This document shows, piece after piece, positions 35,008 through 43,723 of a stretch of 64,000 nt of DNA. Made by a program: the position numbers and the translations under genes. Each line of letters starts with the position of its first letter. Position 1 is the stretch's first letter. The DNA comes from UBA7985 sp002711265. GTDB lineage: Bacteria; Pseudomonadota; Alphaproteobacteria; UBA7985. The stretch lies in the NCBI GenBank assembly GCA_965660945.1, contig CBFIBS010000002.1, positions 124,001 through 188,000 on the forward strand, given 5' to 3'. The notes under the pieces were generated by a model. That model did not search any database. It was not told the origin of the DNA and saw only the letters and a list, made by a program, of their open reading frames with translations.

Positions 35008-35235
35008 ATTTACTTGTCCTTTCTACAGCGGACTCTCGTGCTGGTCTTCCAAGAAGCCCCGGCCGCCGGTCCCCTCCAGGGGCGCTGCGCCGCTCCATCC
35101 GAAGCCGGCCGACAGCGCCATTTTGTCAAAGCGAGCGGCCTTCGCCGCCCTCATGGTTCACAGCTGATATAGGTACTGCCAATTCGGTCGCAATGGTCAC
35201 AATTGCCCCAAGGCTGCCCGGTTCGTGCATAGCGC
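35008..35235 (-). promoter_or_regulatory. dnaK upstream region
   Basis: The gap between grpE and dnaK likely carries the dnaK promoter. On the minus strand AAAGGA lies just before the dnaK ATG. TTGACA is present about 115 bases upstream but without a convincing -10 partner. I found no CIRCE element (GCACTC-N-GAGTGC) and no well-spaced heat-shock sigma factor promoter. Confidence 0.45.
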
Positions 35236-35919
35236 TCAGGCGTCGGTGTCAGCCTCGGCGTCGCCGGCTGGGTCTTCGGCCCTGTCTTCGGCAGTCGCCT
35301 CCGCGGCCTCCGCCGCCTGCGCCACGATCACGGTCGCAGGTTTGATCAGCCGATCGTGCAGGCGGTAGCCCGCGCCGACCATCTGGACAATTTGTCCCGG
35401 CTCAATGCCCTCGGGCGCGTCGACCCGGGAAATCGCCTCGTGCAGATTGTGGTCGTAGCCTTCGCCGGGCTTAGCGACGATCCGCGAGACGTGGTTGCGC
35501 TCGAAGGCGTCGAGCAGCGTCTTTTCCGTCATGGCGACGCCGACGCGCAGATTCTTGAGCATCGGGTCGGCCTCGGCCTGTTCCTCGGACACACTCTGCA
35601 GTGCCATGCGGATGAATTCACCAACCTGCAGGAAATCCCGCGCCAGCGGTTCGGAGGCGTACTTGCGGATGTTGGCGATCTCGCGCTCGGCGCGCTTGCG
35701 GGTGTTTTCCGCTTCGGCAACGGCGCGCAGGCGCTCGGCCTTGGCCTCGACCAGCTGGGCCTGCAGCTCGATCACCAGCTCGGCTTCGATCGGCTCCTGC
35801 GGCGGGGTTTCAGGGGGCAGGTCTTCGGCGCCTTCCGGCACGGTTTCGATGCCCGCGGCCTTCTCCGCAGCCTTGATGTCTTCGGGGTCAACCTCGGGTG
35901 TATCGTTCTGGTCGGACAC
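35236..35919 (-). CDS. grpE: Nucleotide exchange factor GrpE
   Basis: A 227-residue GrpE that releases ADP from DnaK. An acidic, disordered N-terminus (about 1-45) leads to the long dimerising helix (ELQAQLVEAKAERLRAVAEAENTRKRAEREI) and then the conserved DNLRVGVAMTEKTLLDAFERN and HNLHEAISRVDAPEGIEPGQIVQMVGAGYRLHDRLIKPA region. The C-terminal Ala/Glu-rich tail is longer than usual. I placed the start at a GTG at 35919, which has GAGGAAG at proper spacing; the TTG at 35934 would put that site inside the gene. Confidence 0.95.
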   Translation of the reverse strand: MSDQNDTPEVDPEDIKAAEKAAGIETVPEGAEDLPPETPPQEPIEAELVIELQAQLVEAKAERLRAVAEAENTRKRAEREIANIRKYASEPLARDFLQVGEFIRMALQSVSEEQAEADPMLKNLRVGVAMTEKTLLDAFERNHVSRIVAKPGEGYDHNLHEAISRVDAPEGIEPGQIVQMVGAGYRLHDRLIKPATVIVAQAAEAAEATAEDRAEDPAGDAEADTDA

Positions 35920-35979
35920 GAATGTCTTCCTCAATCTTTCAGCAATAACAGGAGCCGCGCTCGGTTCCCTGACCCGGGA

Positions 35980-37059
35980 TCAGGTCGTGGGATTGCCCAG
36001 CGCGCGACTAACAATCTGGGCGGTATAGTCCACCATGGGAATGATGCGCCCGTAATTCATGTGCATGGGGCCTATGACGCCGACGGCGCCAACTACCTGC
36101 TTCGCCTGATTCTGGTACGGCGCGAGGATCATCGAGCAGCCGGACAGCCCGAACAGCTCGGTCTGCTCACCGATGAAAATCTGGACGCCCTCGGCCGTGT
36201 CCGTGCTCTCCAGCAGCTTGAGCATGGTTTCCTTGGTCTCCAGCGCCTGGAACAGGGTCTGGACCTTGTGCAGTTCTTCAAGCTGGCGCACATCCTTGAG
36301 TAGGTTGGATTGCCCGCGGACGATCAGCACCCCGTCCTTGCTGTCCGTTCCGCGCGTCGCCAGTCCAGCTTCCACAATCGATGCGGTCAGCCGGTCGATC
36401 TCGGCCCGGTTAGAGCGGATCTCATGGGCGATGGCCTCGCCCGCTTCGGTCAGGGTCTTACCCGCCAGCCGTGCCGAAAGGAAATTTCCGGCCCGCACCA
36501 GCACGTCGCTGCCCACACCCAGCGGCAGTTCGAGCAGGCGGTTTTCCACCTGCCCGCCCTCGAACACCAGCACCACCAGCGCCCGCCCGGGTGAGAGCGG
36601 CACGAATTCGATATGGCGCAGCGGTTCTTCGGCCGTCGGCGCCACCACCAGCCCGACGCAGGAAGACAGCCCGCTGAGCACGCCGGAAGCGTCGGCCAGC
36701 ACACCTTCGAGCGAGCGCCCCGCGACCTGGCACTGCACCTCAATATCGGCGCGGTCGTCGTCGCTCAGGTTGTTCTGTTCCAGCAGGCCTTCGACGAACA
36801 GCCGCAACCCGGCTTCCGTCGGCAGCCGACCGGCAGAGGTATGGGGGGCATAGAGCAGCCCAGCCTCTTCGAGATCCAGCATGACCGATCGGATCGATGC
36901 CGACGACAGCTGGAAGTCCGGCAGCTTGCTGATGAAGCGTGAGGAGACGGTCGAACCGGTCTCCATATATTGCTGCACAACGCTGCGCATGACGCTTTGT
37001 GCCCGCGACGAAAGGGCGCCAAGCCGGCCGTTCTGAATCTGCTCGTCGTTGCTGCTCAT
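35980..37059 (-). CDS. hrcA: Heat-inducible transcription repressor HrcA
   Basis: A 359-residue HrcA, the repressor that binds CIRCE operators. The N-terminal helix-turn-helix reads SSRAQSVMRSVVQQYMETGSTVSS and LSSASIRSVMLDLEEAGLLYAPHTSAGRLPT, the classic HrcA signature; the rest is the GAF-like effector region ending GPMHMNYGRIIPMVDYTAQIVSRAL. It is 60 bases upstream of grpE, so the two form an operon. The ATG at 37059 begins MSSNDEQIQ; no clear ribosome-binding site precedes it, and a TTG at 37080 in the same frame is an alternative. No CIRCE was found in this window; in alphaproteobacteria the site is usually at groESL. Confidence 0.96.
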   Translation of the reverse strand: MSSNDEQIQNGRLGALSSRAQSVMRSVVQQYMETGSTVSSRFISKLPDFQLSSASIRSVMLDLEEAGLLYAPHTSAGRLPTEAGLRLFVEGLLEQNNLSDDDRADIEVQCQVAGRSLEGVLADASGVLSGLSSCVGLVVAPTAEEPLRHIEFVPLSPGRALVVLVFEGGQVENRLLELPLGVGSDVLVRAGNFLSARLAGKTLTEAGEAIAHEIRSNRAEIDRLTASIVEAGLATRGTDSKDGVLIVRGQSNLLKDVRQLEELHKVQTLFQALETKETMLKLLESTDTAEGVQIFIGEQTELFGLSGCSMILAPYQNQAKQVVGAVGVIGPMHMNYGRIIPMVDYTAQIVSRALGNPTT

Positions 37060-37166
37060 GAAGCTTATGTATGGAGCCAACCGGGCCGGGTCAACGCACT
37101 GTCATTTCAGGGCAATAAGTGCTTTGATCGTTCGCTGGACAAAGTACTGTGGAAAGGACCAGAGCG

Positions 37167-38009
37167 ATGCTGACGGCACAGAGACTTTCCCCCGCGCTCG
37201 GGGCCATTCTTGAGGCGCCCGGCTTTGATGAAGCCGCCATGCCCGCACTGGCCGAAGTGGCCTACGAAGCGCTGATGGAGCATCAGGTAATTTTCTTCCG
37301 GGGGACGGACATTTCGCCAGCCGCGCACCTCGCCTTTGCCCAGGCGTTCGGGGAGATTGACGAACCCCATCCGATCTACCCCTGCGTTGATGGCTTCGAC
37401 CGCATTGTGAAACTGGAAAACAACAGCGATGTGCCCCCGGATACCAACAGCTGGCACACCGACCTGACCTACAAGCGCGTTCAGCCCTTCGCCAGCATTC
37501 TGGTGGCGCGATCCATACCAGAGCTGGGCGGTGACACGCTGTGGGCAAGCCTCTATGCGGCCTATGACCGTCTACCCACGGGTATGAAGTCAGATCTGGC
37601 CGGGCTGGAGGCGATCCACGACCTCGGCGACTTCCGCAACACCTTCTCCGACGGCAGCACCAATTCGCCATCAGAAGACCGCCTGAACGACGCCGTCCCG
37701 CGCTTTGGGCATCAGGTGCGGCCGCTGGTCGATCACCACCCCGTCACCGGCCGGCCCTTCCTGAACTTCAATGAAGCCTTCGTCACGCATATCAGCGGTC
37801 TGACCACAAACGAGTCCAACAGCCTTAGGGTCTGGCTGGCCAACCACATGAACCGACCAGAAGTGCAAATCCGCTGGCGCTGGCATGCGGGCGATATCGC
37901 CATGTGGGACAACCGGGTGACTATGCATTACGCCGTCGCCGACTACTATCCGGCCTATCGCTGCATGAACCGGGTGACAGTGGTCCACGATCGACGCGTT
38001 CCAAACTGA
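37167..38009 (+). CDS. TauD/TfdA-family Fe(II)/2-oxoglutarate dioxygenase
   Basis: A 280-residue member of the TauD/TfdA group. The iron-binding HxD is His97/Asp99 in SWHTDLTY, the distal ligand is His254 in NRVTMHYAVADY, and Arg265/Arg269 after it (PAYRCMNRVTV) are placed to bind 2-oxoglutarate. The family hydroxylates taurine, sulfonates, phenoxyacids and similar compounds; substrate is not determined here. I preferred the ATG at 37167 (AAAGGA upstream) over the GTG at 37149. It stands alone between hrcA and rph, reading away from hrcA. Confidence 0.9.
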   Translation: MLTAQRLSPALGAILEAPGFDEAAMPALAEVAYEALMEHQVIFFRGTDISPAAHLAFAQAFGEIDEPHPIYPCVDGFDRIVKLENNSDVPPDTNSWHTDLTYKRVQPFASILVARSIPELGGDTLWASLYAAYDRLPTGMKSDLAGLEAIHDLGDFRNTFSDGSTNSPSEDRLNDAVPRFGHQVRPLVDHHPVTGRPFLNFNEAFVTHISGLTTNESNSLRVWLANHMNRPEVQIRWRWHAGDIAMWDNRVTMHYAVADYYPAYRCMNRVTVVHDRRVPN

Positions 38010-38072
38010 GCCGCAGGCTGTACAAGGGCGCTTTCCGCCCCACATCGTTTGCATACAGAAGGCCTCGCCACC

Positions 38073-38798
38073 ATGACCTTTTCACGCCCCTCCGGCCGCA
38101 GTGCCGACCAAATGCGCACCATTTCCATCGAAACCGACGTCAATAAGTACGCCGAGGGTTCGTGCCTGATCGGCTTTGGCGACACCCGGGTGCTGGTCAC
38201 CGCTACGGTCGAAGACAGCGTTCCCGGCTGGATGCGCAACACGGGCAAGGGCTGGATCACGGCCGAATACGGCATGCTGCCGCGCTCGACCGACCAGCGC
38301 ATGGCGCGAGAAGCGGCCCGGGGCAAGCAGTCGGGCCGGACGCAGGAAATCCAACGTCTGATCGGGCGGTCGCTGCGCGCCGTGGTCGATCTGGGGCGCC
38401 TGCCTGAGGTTCAGGTCAAGGTCGACTGCGACGTCATTCAGGCTGACGGGGGCACCCGCACCGCATCGATCTCCGGTGCTTACGTTGCGCTGCAGCTGGC
38501 CTTCCGCCATCTCGAACGGATCGGCATGCTAAAGCAGTCGCCGCTGACCGGGCAGCTCGCCGCCATCTCCTGCGGCATCTGTCAGGGCACGCCGCTGCTC
38601 GACCTCGACTACGCTGAAGACAGCGCCGCTGAGACCGACGCCAATTTTGTTATGGTCGCCGACGGTGGCATCGTGGAAATTCAGGCAACGGCCGAGGAAA
38701 CCCCCTTTGCCCAGACCGAGTTCATGAGCCTGCTGGCGCTTGCGAAAAAGGGCGTTGCCGACATCGTCGAAGCCCAGAACCGCGCGCTGGCAGCCTGA
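38073..38798 (+). CDS. rph: Ribonuclease PH
   Basis: A 241-residue phosphorolytic 3'-5' exoribonuclease that trims tRNA 3' ends. It has SRPSGRSADQMRTISIETDVNKYAEGS at the N-terminus, GWITAEYGMLPRST near 65-78, the RxxR-type phosphate-binding area REAARGKQSGRTQEIQRLIGRSLR near 82-105 and VKVDCDVIQADGGTRTASI near 115-133. The ATG at 38073 follows AGAAGG and gives the family length; the longer frame from 38049 does not. First gene of a tight rph-rdgB-hemW-rsmI-yraN cluster. Confidence 0.96.
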   Translation: MTFSRPSGRSADQMRTISIETDVNKYAEGSCLIGFGDTRVLVTATVEDSVPGWMRNTGKGWITAEYGMLPRSTDQRMAREAARGKQSGRTQEIQRLIGRSLRAVVDLGRLPEVQVKVDCDVIQADGGTRTASISGAYVALQLAFRHLERIGMLKQSPLTGQLAAISCGICQGTPLLDLDYAEDSAAETDANFVMVADGGIVEIQATAEETPFAQTEFMSLLALAKKGVADIVEAQNRALAA

Positions 38799-38813
38799 GC
38801 AGGAAGCACAACG

Positions 38814-39416
38814 TTGGCCCGATCCTTCACCGAACCCAAGCTGGTTCTCGCCACCCACAACCCCGGAAAGGTCGTGGAGATCGCCGCCCTGCTCGAACCC
38901 TTCGGCGTCGAAGTTGTCTCGGCGGGTGAACTCGGGCTGCCCGAGCCCGAAGAGACTGAAGCCACCTTTGAGGGCAATGCCCGGCTCAAGGCCCACGCTG
39001 CGGCCCGCGCCGCGAACCTGCCTGCCCTTTCCGACGACAGCGGTCTCGCCGTCAGCGGCCTCGACGGCGCGCCCGGCATCTACTCGGCACGATGGGCGGG
39101 GCCGGGCAAGGACTTCAGCGTCGCGATGGCGCGGGTTGAAACCGAGCTGGGCGATAACCCCGACCGCAGCGCTCACTTCGTGTGCGCTCTCACGCTGGCC
39201 TGGCCCGACGGGCACGATGAGACCTTTGTGGGCACCGTCCACGGCGCCCTGACCTTTCCACCGCGGGGCGAGCACGGCTTTGGCTACGACCCCATCTTCG
39301 TCGCAAAGGGCCATACGCAGACCTTTGGTGAGATGGACCCGGCGCAGAAGCACGCCATGAGCCACCGGGCCGACGCCTTCAGCCAGCTGGTCGCAGCTTG
39401 CTTTGAGGATGCTTGA
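38814..39416 (+). CDS. rdgB: dITP/XTP pyrophosphatase
   Basis: A 200-residue Ham1/RdgB enzyme that removes non-canonical purine triphosphates. Signatures are KLVLATHNPGKVVEI (residues 9-23), FEGNARLKAHAAA near 54, ALSDDSGLAVSGLDGAPGIYSARWAG near 70-95 and GFGYDPIFV near 156-164. The TTG start has AGGAAG upstream. Its last 8 bases overlap the ATG of hemW (ATGCTTGA), indicating translational coupling. Confidence 0.96.
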   Translation: MARSFTEPKLVLATHNPGKVVEIAALLEPFGVEVVSAGELGLPEPEETEATFEGNARLKAHAAARAANLPALSDDSGLAVSGLDGAPGIYSARWAGPGKDFSVAMARVETELGDNPDRSAHFVCALTLAWPDGHDETFVGTVHGALTFPPRGEHGFGYDPIFVAKGHTQTFGEMDPAQKHAMSHRADAFSQLVAACFEDA

Positions 39417-40575
39417 GGCCGACCAGTTCCGGCTGGGGCTCTACGTGCACTGGCCCTTCTGTGAAAAGCGCTGCCCCTATTGCGACTTCAACGTCCACGA
39501 GCTCGACCCCGACCAACCCACCGATCAGGCCCGCTGGGCCGCCGCTCTGAGCGCCGAACTCCGCCACTTCGCGCCGCTGGCGCAGGGGCGACGCCTCACC
39601 TCGATCTTCTTCGGTGGCGGGACGCCCTCGCTGATGGCGCCAGAGACGGTCGAGGCCGTCATCGACACCGCCCGCCGCGAAATTGGCTTTCTCAACAACA
39701 TCGAAATCACGCTGGAAGCCAACCCGACCAGCGCCGATGCAGACCGCTTCGCCGGCTACCGTGCCGCCGGGGTCAATCGCCTGTCGCTGGGGATTCAGAG
39801 CCTGCGCCCCGATGCCCTGCTAGCGCTGGGGCGACAGCACAGCGTCGACGAGGCGCTGGCGGCGCTGGAACTGGCCCGCAGCGCCTTTGATAACCTCAGC
39901 TTCGACCTGATGTACGCCCGGCCGCGGCAGGATCGCGAAGACTGGGCCGCAGAGCTCGATCAAGCGCTCGCCCTGCGGCCCGATCACATTTCGCTCTACC
40001 AGCTTACAATCGAGCCCAATACGATCTTCGAGCAGCTTGCGCGCAAGGGCATCATCCGCCCCAAGGAAGACGACGAAACCGCTGATTTCTACCATTGGAC
40101 CCGGCAGCATCTGAGCGCGGCCAGCTTCGCAGGCTACGAGGTCAGCAACCACGCCGCCGCCCCTACCTTCGAGAGCGCGCACAACCGCCTCTATTGGGCC
40201 TATCAGGACTATATCGGCATCGGCCCCGGCGCCCATGGGCGGCTGACCAGCGACGGCGCCAAGACCGCCGCACGCCAGCACCGCGCGCCCTCTGTCTGGC
40301 TGGACCAGGTCGAGGCGCAGGGCCACGCCACCGTGACCCACGAGAACCTGAGCGCCGAAGACCGGCTGGCCGAGGCCCTGCCCTTCGGCCTGCGATTGAC
40401 CGAAGGGCTCCCGCTGGCCCACTTCGAGGCACTGGCACCCGGGCTGCTGTCAGCAGGAAAAATCGAGGCGCTGCGCGCCGAGGGCTATCTGATGGCTCGC
40501 GACGATGACTGGCTGCAGGTCAGCGACGAGGGCCGCCCGGTTATTGACGCGCTGGCCCGATACCTTCAGTCATAG
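39409..40575 (+). CDS. hemW: Radical SAM heme chaperone HemW
   Basis: A 388-residue radical SAM protein, often misnamed oxygen-independent coproporphyrinogen III oxidase. The cluster motif CEKRCPYC has Cys18, Cys22 and Cys25 and is preceded by YVHWPFC, as in HemW. It lacks the extra N-terminal residues of true HemN. Further family segments are SIFFGGGTPSL near 66, RLSLGIQSL near 124, ISLYQLTIEPNT near 198 and GIGPGAHG near 270. It delivers heme to respiratory proteins, which fits a genome with an aa3 oxidase. Start is the ATG at 39409, overlapping rdgB. Confidence 0.93.
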   Translation: MLEADQFRLGLYVHWPFCEKRCPYCDFNVHELDPDQPTDQARWAAALSAELRHFAPLAQGRRLTSIFFGGGTPSLMAPETVEAVIDTARREIGFLNNIEITLEANPTSADADRFAGYRAAGVNRLSLGIQSLRPDALLALGRQHSVDEALAALELARSAFDNLSFDLMYARPRQDREDWAAELDQALALRPDHISLYQLTIEPNTIFEQLARKGIIRPKEDDETADFYHWTRQHLSAASFAGYEVSNHAAAPTFESAHNRLYWAYQDYIGIGPGAHGRLTSDGAKTAARQHRAPSVWLDQVEAQGHATVTHENLSAEDRLAEALPFGLRLTEGLPLAHFEALAPGLLSAGKIEALRAEGYLMARDDDWLQVSDEGRPVIDALARYLQS

Positions 40576-40580
40576 AGCCC

Positions 40581-41420
40581 ATGCTGACCCTCGTCTCCAC
40601 CCCCATCGGTAACCTCGGTGACATGCCCCCCCGGGGCGTGACGGCGCTGCAGGACGCCGATCTGGTGCTGTGCGAAGACACCCGGGTGACGCGCAAGCTG
40701 ACCACCCGCTTCGGCATCGAAACCCGCCTGATGGCGCTGCACGATCACAACGAGCAGCAGATGGTCGAAGGCGTGCTGAAACGCCTGCTCGATGGCCAGA
40801 AAATCGCGCTGGTCTCTGACGCTGGCATGCCGCTGATCTCTGACCCCGGCTACCGCTTGGTGCGGGCCGTCATCGAGGCTGGCCTGCCGCTGACCGGGGT
40901 GCCGGGCGCCAATGCTGCGCTGATGGCACTTCAGCTCAGTGGCCTGCCGACCGACCGCTTCCTGTTTGCCGGTTTTCCACCCAATAAGGCGACGGCCCGC
41001 CAGAAGTGGCTGGCCAGCCTCGCAGACGTGCCCGCAACGCTGATTTTCTATGAATCGCCCAACCGCCTCGCCGCTGCCCTCGCCGATATGGCGGCGGTGT
41101 TCGGCCCGCGTGCTGCCGCCGTCAGCCGGGAGCTGACCAAGCAGTTCGAAGAAACCCGTCGCGGGGGGCTCGATACGCTCGCCCGCCACTACGCAGACCA
41201 AGGCGCGCCCAAGGGCGAGGTCTGCCTGTGTGTCGCCGGCCCCCTGCCCCCCGAAGCCGTGGGCGAAGCCGAGATTGACGCCGCGCTGCAGCAGGCGCTG
41301 GAAACCGCTTCCGTCAAAGTCGCCGCCGCAGAGGTTGCAGAACGCCTCGGTTTACCCAAGCGAAGCGTGTATCAACGTGCTATAACTCTCCGGAAAGGCG
41401 AATCAACCGAGGGGAAATAG
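40581..41420 (+). CDS. rsmI: 16S rRNA (cytidine1402-2'-O)-methyltransferase
   Basis: A 279-residue SAM-dependent enzyme that 2'-O-methylates C1402 in the ribosomal P site. Typical segments: LVSTPIGNLGDMPPRGVTALQDADLVLCEDTRVTRKL at the start, LVSDAGMPLISDPGYRLVRAVIEAGLPLTGVPGANAALMALQLSGL in the middle, FAGFPP near 132, and FYESPNRL and SRELTKQFEE later. The gene lies 5 bases after hemW and yraN begins 5 bases after it, the frequent rsmI-yraN pair. Confidence 0.96.
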   Translation: MLTLVSTPIGNLGDMPPRGVTALQDADLVLCEDTRVTRKLTTRFGIETRLMALHDHNEQQMVEGVLKRLLDGQKIALVSDAGMPLISDPGYRLVRAVIEAGLPLTGVPGANAALMALQLSGLPTDRFLFAGFPPNKATARQKWLASLADVPATLIFYESPNRLAAALADMAAVFGPRAAAVSRELTKQFEETRRGGLDTLARHYADQGAPKGEVCLCVAGPLPPEAVGEAEIDAALQQALETASVKVAAAEVAERLGLPKRSVYQRAITLRKGESTEGK

Positions 41421-41425
41421 GCGCC

Positions 41426-41788
41426 GTGGAACGCTGGAAAGGGCAGGCAAACGCCCTTGTTGGCCAAGGCGGAGAGGCCGCTGCAAAAAAATTTTTGCAG
41501 GCACAGGGCTATGAAATCGCCGATTCCCGCTGGAGCTGTAGCGCTGGTGAAATTGACCTGATTGCCCGCAAAAACAGGCTGATTATCTTTGTTGAGGTGA
41601 AAACCAGCAGATCAATCGACCAAGCTGTCATTCGCATCAGCGAGGCCCAGCAACGCAGGATTGTGAACGCCGCCCATGTTTGGCTGTCCAAGCACGCCTT
41701 CGGACCCCGATTTTTGTTCCGATTTGATGCAATTTTTGTTGGTGGCAGCGGTCAACTCAAGCATATCGAGGGCGCTTGGACGGCCTGA
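41426..41788 (+). CDS. YraN/UPF0102 family nuclease-like protein
   Basis: A 120-residue protein of the YraN family, which has a restriction-endonuclease-like fold. The core is GEIDLIARKNRLIIFVEVKTS (about residues 39-59), with Glu, Asp and the EVK motif expected for such nucleases, and ISEAQQRRIVNAAHVWL after it. GTG start with GAGGGGAAA upstream, inside the rsmI stop region. Role unknown, though Holliday-junction-type functions have been suggested. Composition is a little more AT-rich than its neighbours. Confidence 0.92.
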   Translation: MERWKGQANALVGQGGEAAAKKFLQAQGYEIADSRWSCSAGEIDLIARKNRLIIFVEVKTSRSIDQAVIRISEAQQRRIVNAAHVWLSKHAFGPRFLFRFDAIFVGGSGQLKHIEGAWTA

Positions 41789-41827
41789 AAAAGAGCCGGG
41801 CAACCAACTAAATCCTAAGCAAAATGG

Positions 41828-42730
41828 ATGTTGTTTGTGAGTGAATACCGGGTTCCACGGCCCTTGATCGCGCCTGCGCGGACTGAGGCTGAACTGGTCG
41901 AAAGCCTGCGCGCGCACCGCCGCGCCGACCCTCTGGACTTCCCCATTCTGCAGGCCGCGCTGGACCTGTCTGCGCTCGCCTGCCTGCAGGCGGACCGGCC
42001 GCTCCCTGATTTCGACGATGTTATCGATCTGATGAACGAAATGGCACATTTCGCGGGAGAGTGGGTTGCGGTCTACGATGGCGCGCCGCCGGTCGGGGAG
42101 CAAGTCGAGTGGCTGGCCCAGTCGGTGTCCGAGGTCGGCGCATTTGGCGGTATCACCCAGAACTATGATGCCAGCGAGAACGCCGACTTTGCTTCGGTAA
42201 TCCAGAACCGCCGGATCCTGCCGGTCAGCATCGGCGTGCTCTACATTCACCTCGCTCGCAGCTGCAATTTTGCAATCGAAGGCCTAAACTTCCCCGGCCC
42301 GTTCCTGCTGCGGATGGAGGCTGAGGATGCGCAGGTCATCTTTGACCCCAGCGCCGGCGCCCGCCCTGCTTCACCGCAGGATCTGCGCGCCCTGCTCAAG
42401 CGCCACCACGGCGAGGCCGCCGAACTGGACCTGTCCTTCACCCGCGGGATCAGCGATATGGACGTGCTGATCCGCATGGAAAACGCCACCAAAATGCGTG
42501 CTCTGCGCGAGGGGCGAGCGGGCGAAGCGGTACAGGTCATCGAGCGCCTGTTGCTGCTCGATCCGGGCAACGGCGTGGTCTGGCAAGAAGCGGGACTGCT
42601 GCACTGGGAGCTGGGCAATAGTCGCGCGGCGGTGCTCGCCTTCGAGCACGCGGTCGCCACCATGCAGGAACCAGCCCTGTGTTCACGGGTTCAGTCGCTG
42701 CTTGACGAGGCGCTGTGTCAGTTGAATTGA
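41828..42730 (+). CDS. SirB1-family protein (transglutaminase-like plus TPR)
   Basis: A 300-residue protein of the SirB1/COG2912 family. The N-terminal transglutaminase-like region has QNYDASENADFASVIQNRRILPVSIGVLYIHLARSCNFAIEGLNFPGPFLLR (about 114-165), matching family order, though Ser/Ala replaces the catalytic Cys in the usual position. The C-terminal 80 residues form tetratricopeptide-like helices (ALREGRAGEAVQVIERLLLLDPGNGVVWQEAGLLHWELGN). Start uncertain: ATG at 41828 or GTG at 41837; no good ribosome-binding site precedes either. It sits between yraN and gshB, which are adjacent in many relatives. Confidence 0.85.
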   Translation: MLFVSEYRVPRPLIAPARTEAELVESLRAHRRADPLDFPILQAALDLSALACLQADRPLPDFDDVIDLMNEMAHFAGEWVAVYDGAPPVGEQVEWLAQSVSEVGAFGGITQNYDASENADFASVIQNRRILPVSIGVLYIHLARSCNFAIEGLNFPGPFLLRMEAEDAQVIFDPSAGARPASPQDLRALLKRHHGEAAELDLSFTRGISDMDVLIRMENATKMRALREGRAGEAVQVIERLLLLDPGNGVVWQEAGLLHWELGNSRAAVLAFEHAVATMQEPALCSRVQSLLDEALCQLN

Positions 42731-42763
42731 TGGGGCCATTCGGTTTGTTGGGAGGCCTGCCCC

Positions 42764-43723
42764 ATGGCGCTGCGCGTTGCCGTTCAGATGGATCCGCTGG
42801 AAAGCGTCAATATCGACGCTGACTCGACTTTTGCGCTCATGCTCGAAGCCGGGCGCAGGGGCCACAGCATGCTGGTCTACCACCCTGATGCCCTGAGCTA
42901 TCGCGACGGTGCGGTTTCGGCGCTGATGCGGCCCGTCACCGTGCAGCGGGTCGCCGGTGATCACGCGCACTTCGGTGCAGAGCAGCGGGTCGCATTGGGC
43001 GCGGAGACCGACGTGGTGCTGATGCGCCAGGACCCTCCTTTTGACATGCAGTACATCGCCGCCACCCACTTGCTGGAAAGTGTTCACGGCACCGGCCCGG
43101 ACCAGACCTTCTGCGTCAATCACCCGGCCTTTGTCCGCAACGCGCCCGAAAAGATCTTCGTCACCGAATTCGCGCGGTTCATGCCGCCGACCCTGATCAG
43201 CCGGAACCCGGCCGAGATCATCGATTTCCGCGACGAACACCGCGACATCATCGTCAAGCCACTGTTCGGCAACGGTGGCGCGGGTGTGTTTCACCTCAAG
43301 CCCGATGACGAGAACCTGACCTCCCTGCTCGAAACCTTCCTCGGCACCTCGCGCGAGCCGGTGATGGTGCAGGCCTACCTGCCCGCGATCCGCGAGGGCG
43401 ATAAGCGCATTATCCTCGTCGACGGCGAAGCGGTGGGCGCGATCAACCGTATTCCGGCGCAAGGCGAAGCGCGGGCCAACCTCCACGTTGGCGGCCGCGC
43501 CGAACCGGTCGCGCTCACCGATGTCGAGCGCGAAATCTGCGCCGCCATGGGACCGGTGCTGCGCGAGCGGGACCTGATCTTCGTCGGGATCGACGTGATC
43601 GGCGACCGCCTCACCGAGATCAACGTGACCTCGCCCACCGGGCTCCAGGAACTGCAGCGCTTCGATGGCACCGATGGCGCAGCGCTGATCTGGGACGCGA
43701 TCGAACGGCGTTTTAGCGCATGA
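42764..43723 (+). CDS. gshB: Glutathione synthase
   Basis: A 319-residue ATP-grasp enzyme that adds glycine to gamma-glutamylcysteine. Family segments: VAVQMDPLESVNIDADSTFALMLEAGRRGH at the start, RQDPPFDMQYIAATHLLE near 88-105, VKPLFGNGGAGVFHL near 163-177, MVQAYLPAIREGDKRIILVDGEAVGAINRIP near 203-233, and FVGIDVIGDRLTEINVTSPTGLQEL near 273-297 with the Mg-binding Glu and Asn. GGGAGG lies upstream. It overlaps the MFS gene by four bases (ATGA). Confidence 0.97.
   Translation: MALRVAVQMDPLESVNIDADSTFALMLEAGRRGHSMLVYHPDALSYRDGAVSALMRPVTVQRVAGDHAHFGAEQRVALGAETDVVLMRQDPPFDMQYIAATHLLESVHGTGPDQTFCVNHPAFVRNAPEKIFVTEFARFMPPTLISRNPAEIIDFRDEHRDIIVKPLFGNGGAGVFHLKPDDENLTSLLETFLGTSREPVMVQAYLPAIREGDKRIILVDGEAVGAINRIPAQGEARANLHVGGRAEPVALTDVEREICAAMGPVLRERDLIFVGIDVIGDRLTEINVTSPTGLQELQRFDGTDGAALIWDAIERRFSA

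Noticed and set aside
33007..35172. 721-codon open frame on the plus strand opposite dnaK
   Set aside because: Long antisense frames opposite dnaK are a known result of codon bias in GC-rich genomes. The peptide is His/Asp/Leu-rich without domains, and dnaK itself is complete.
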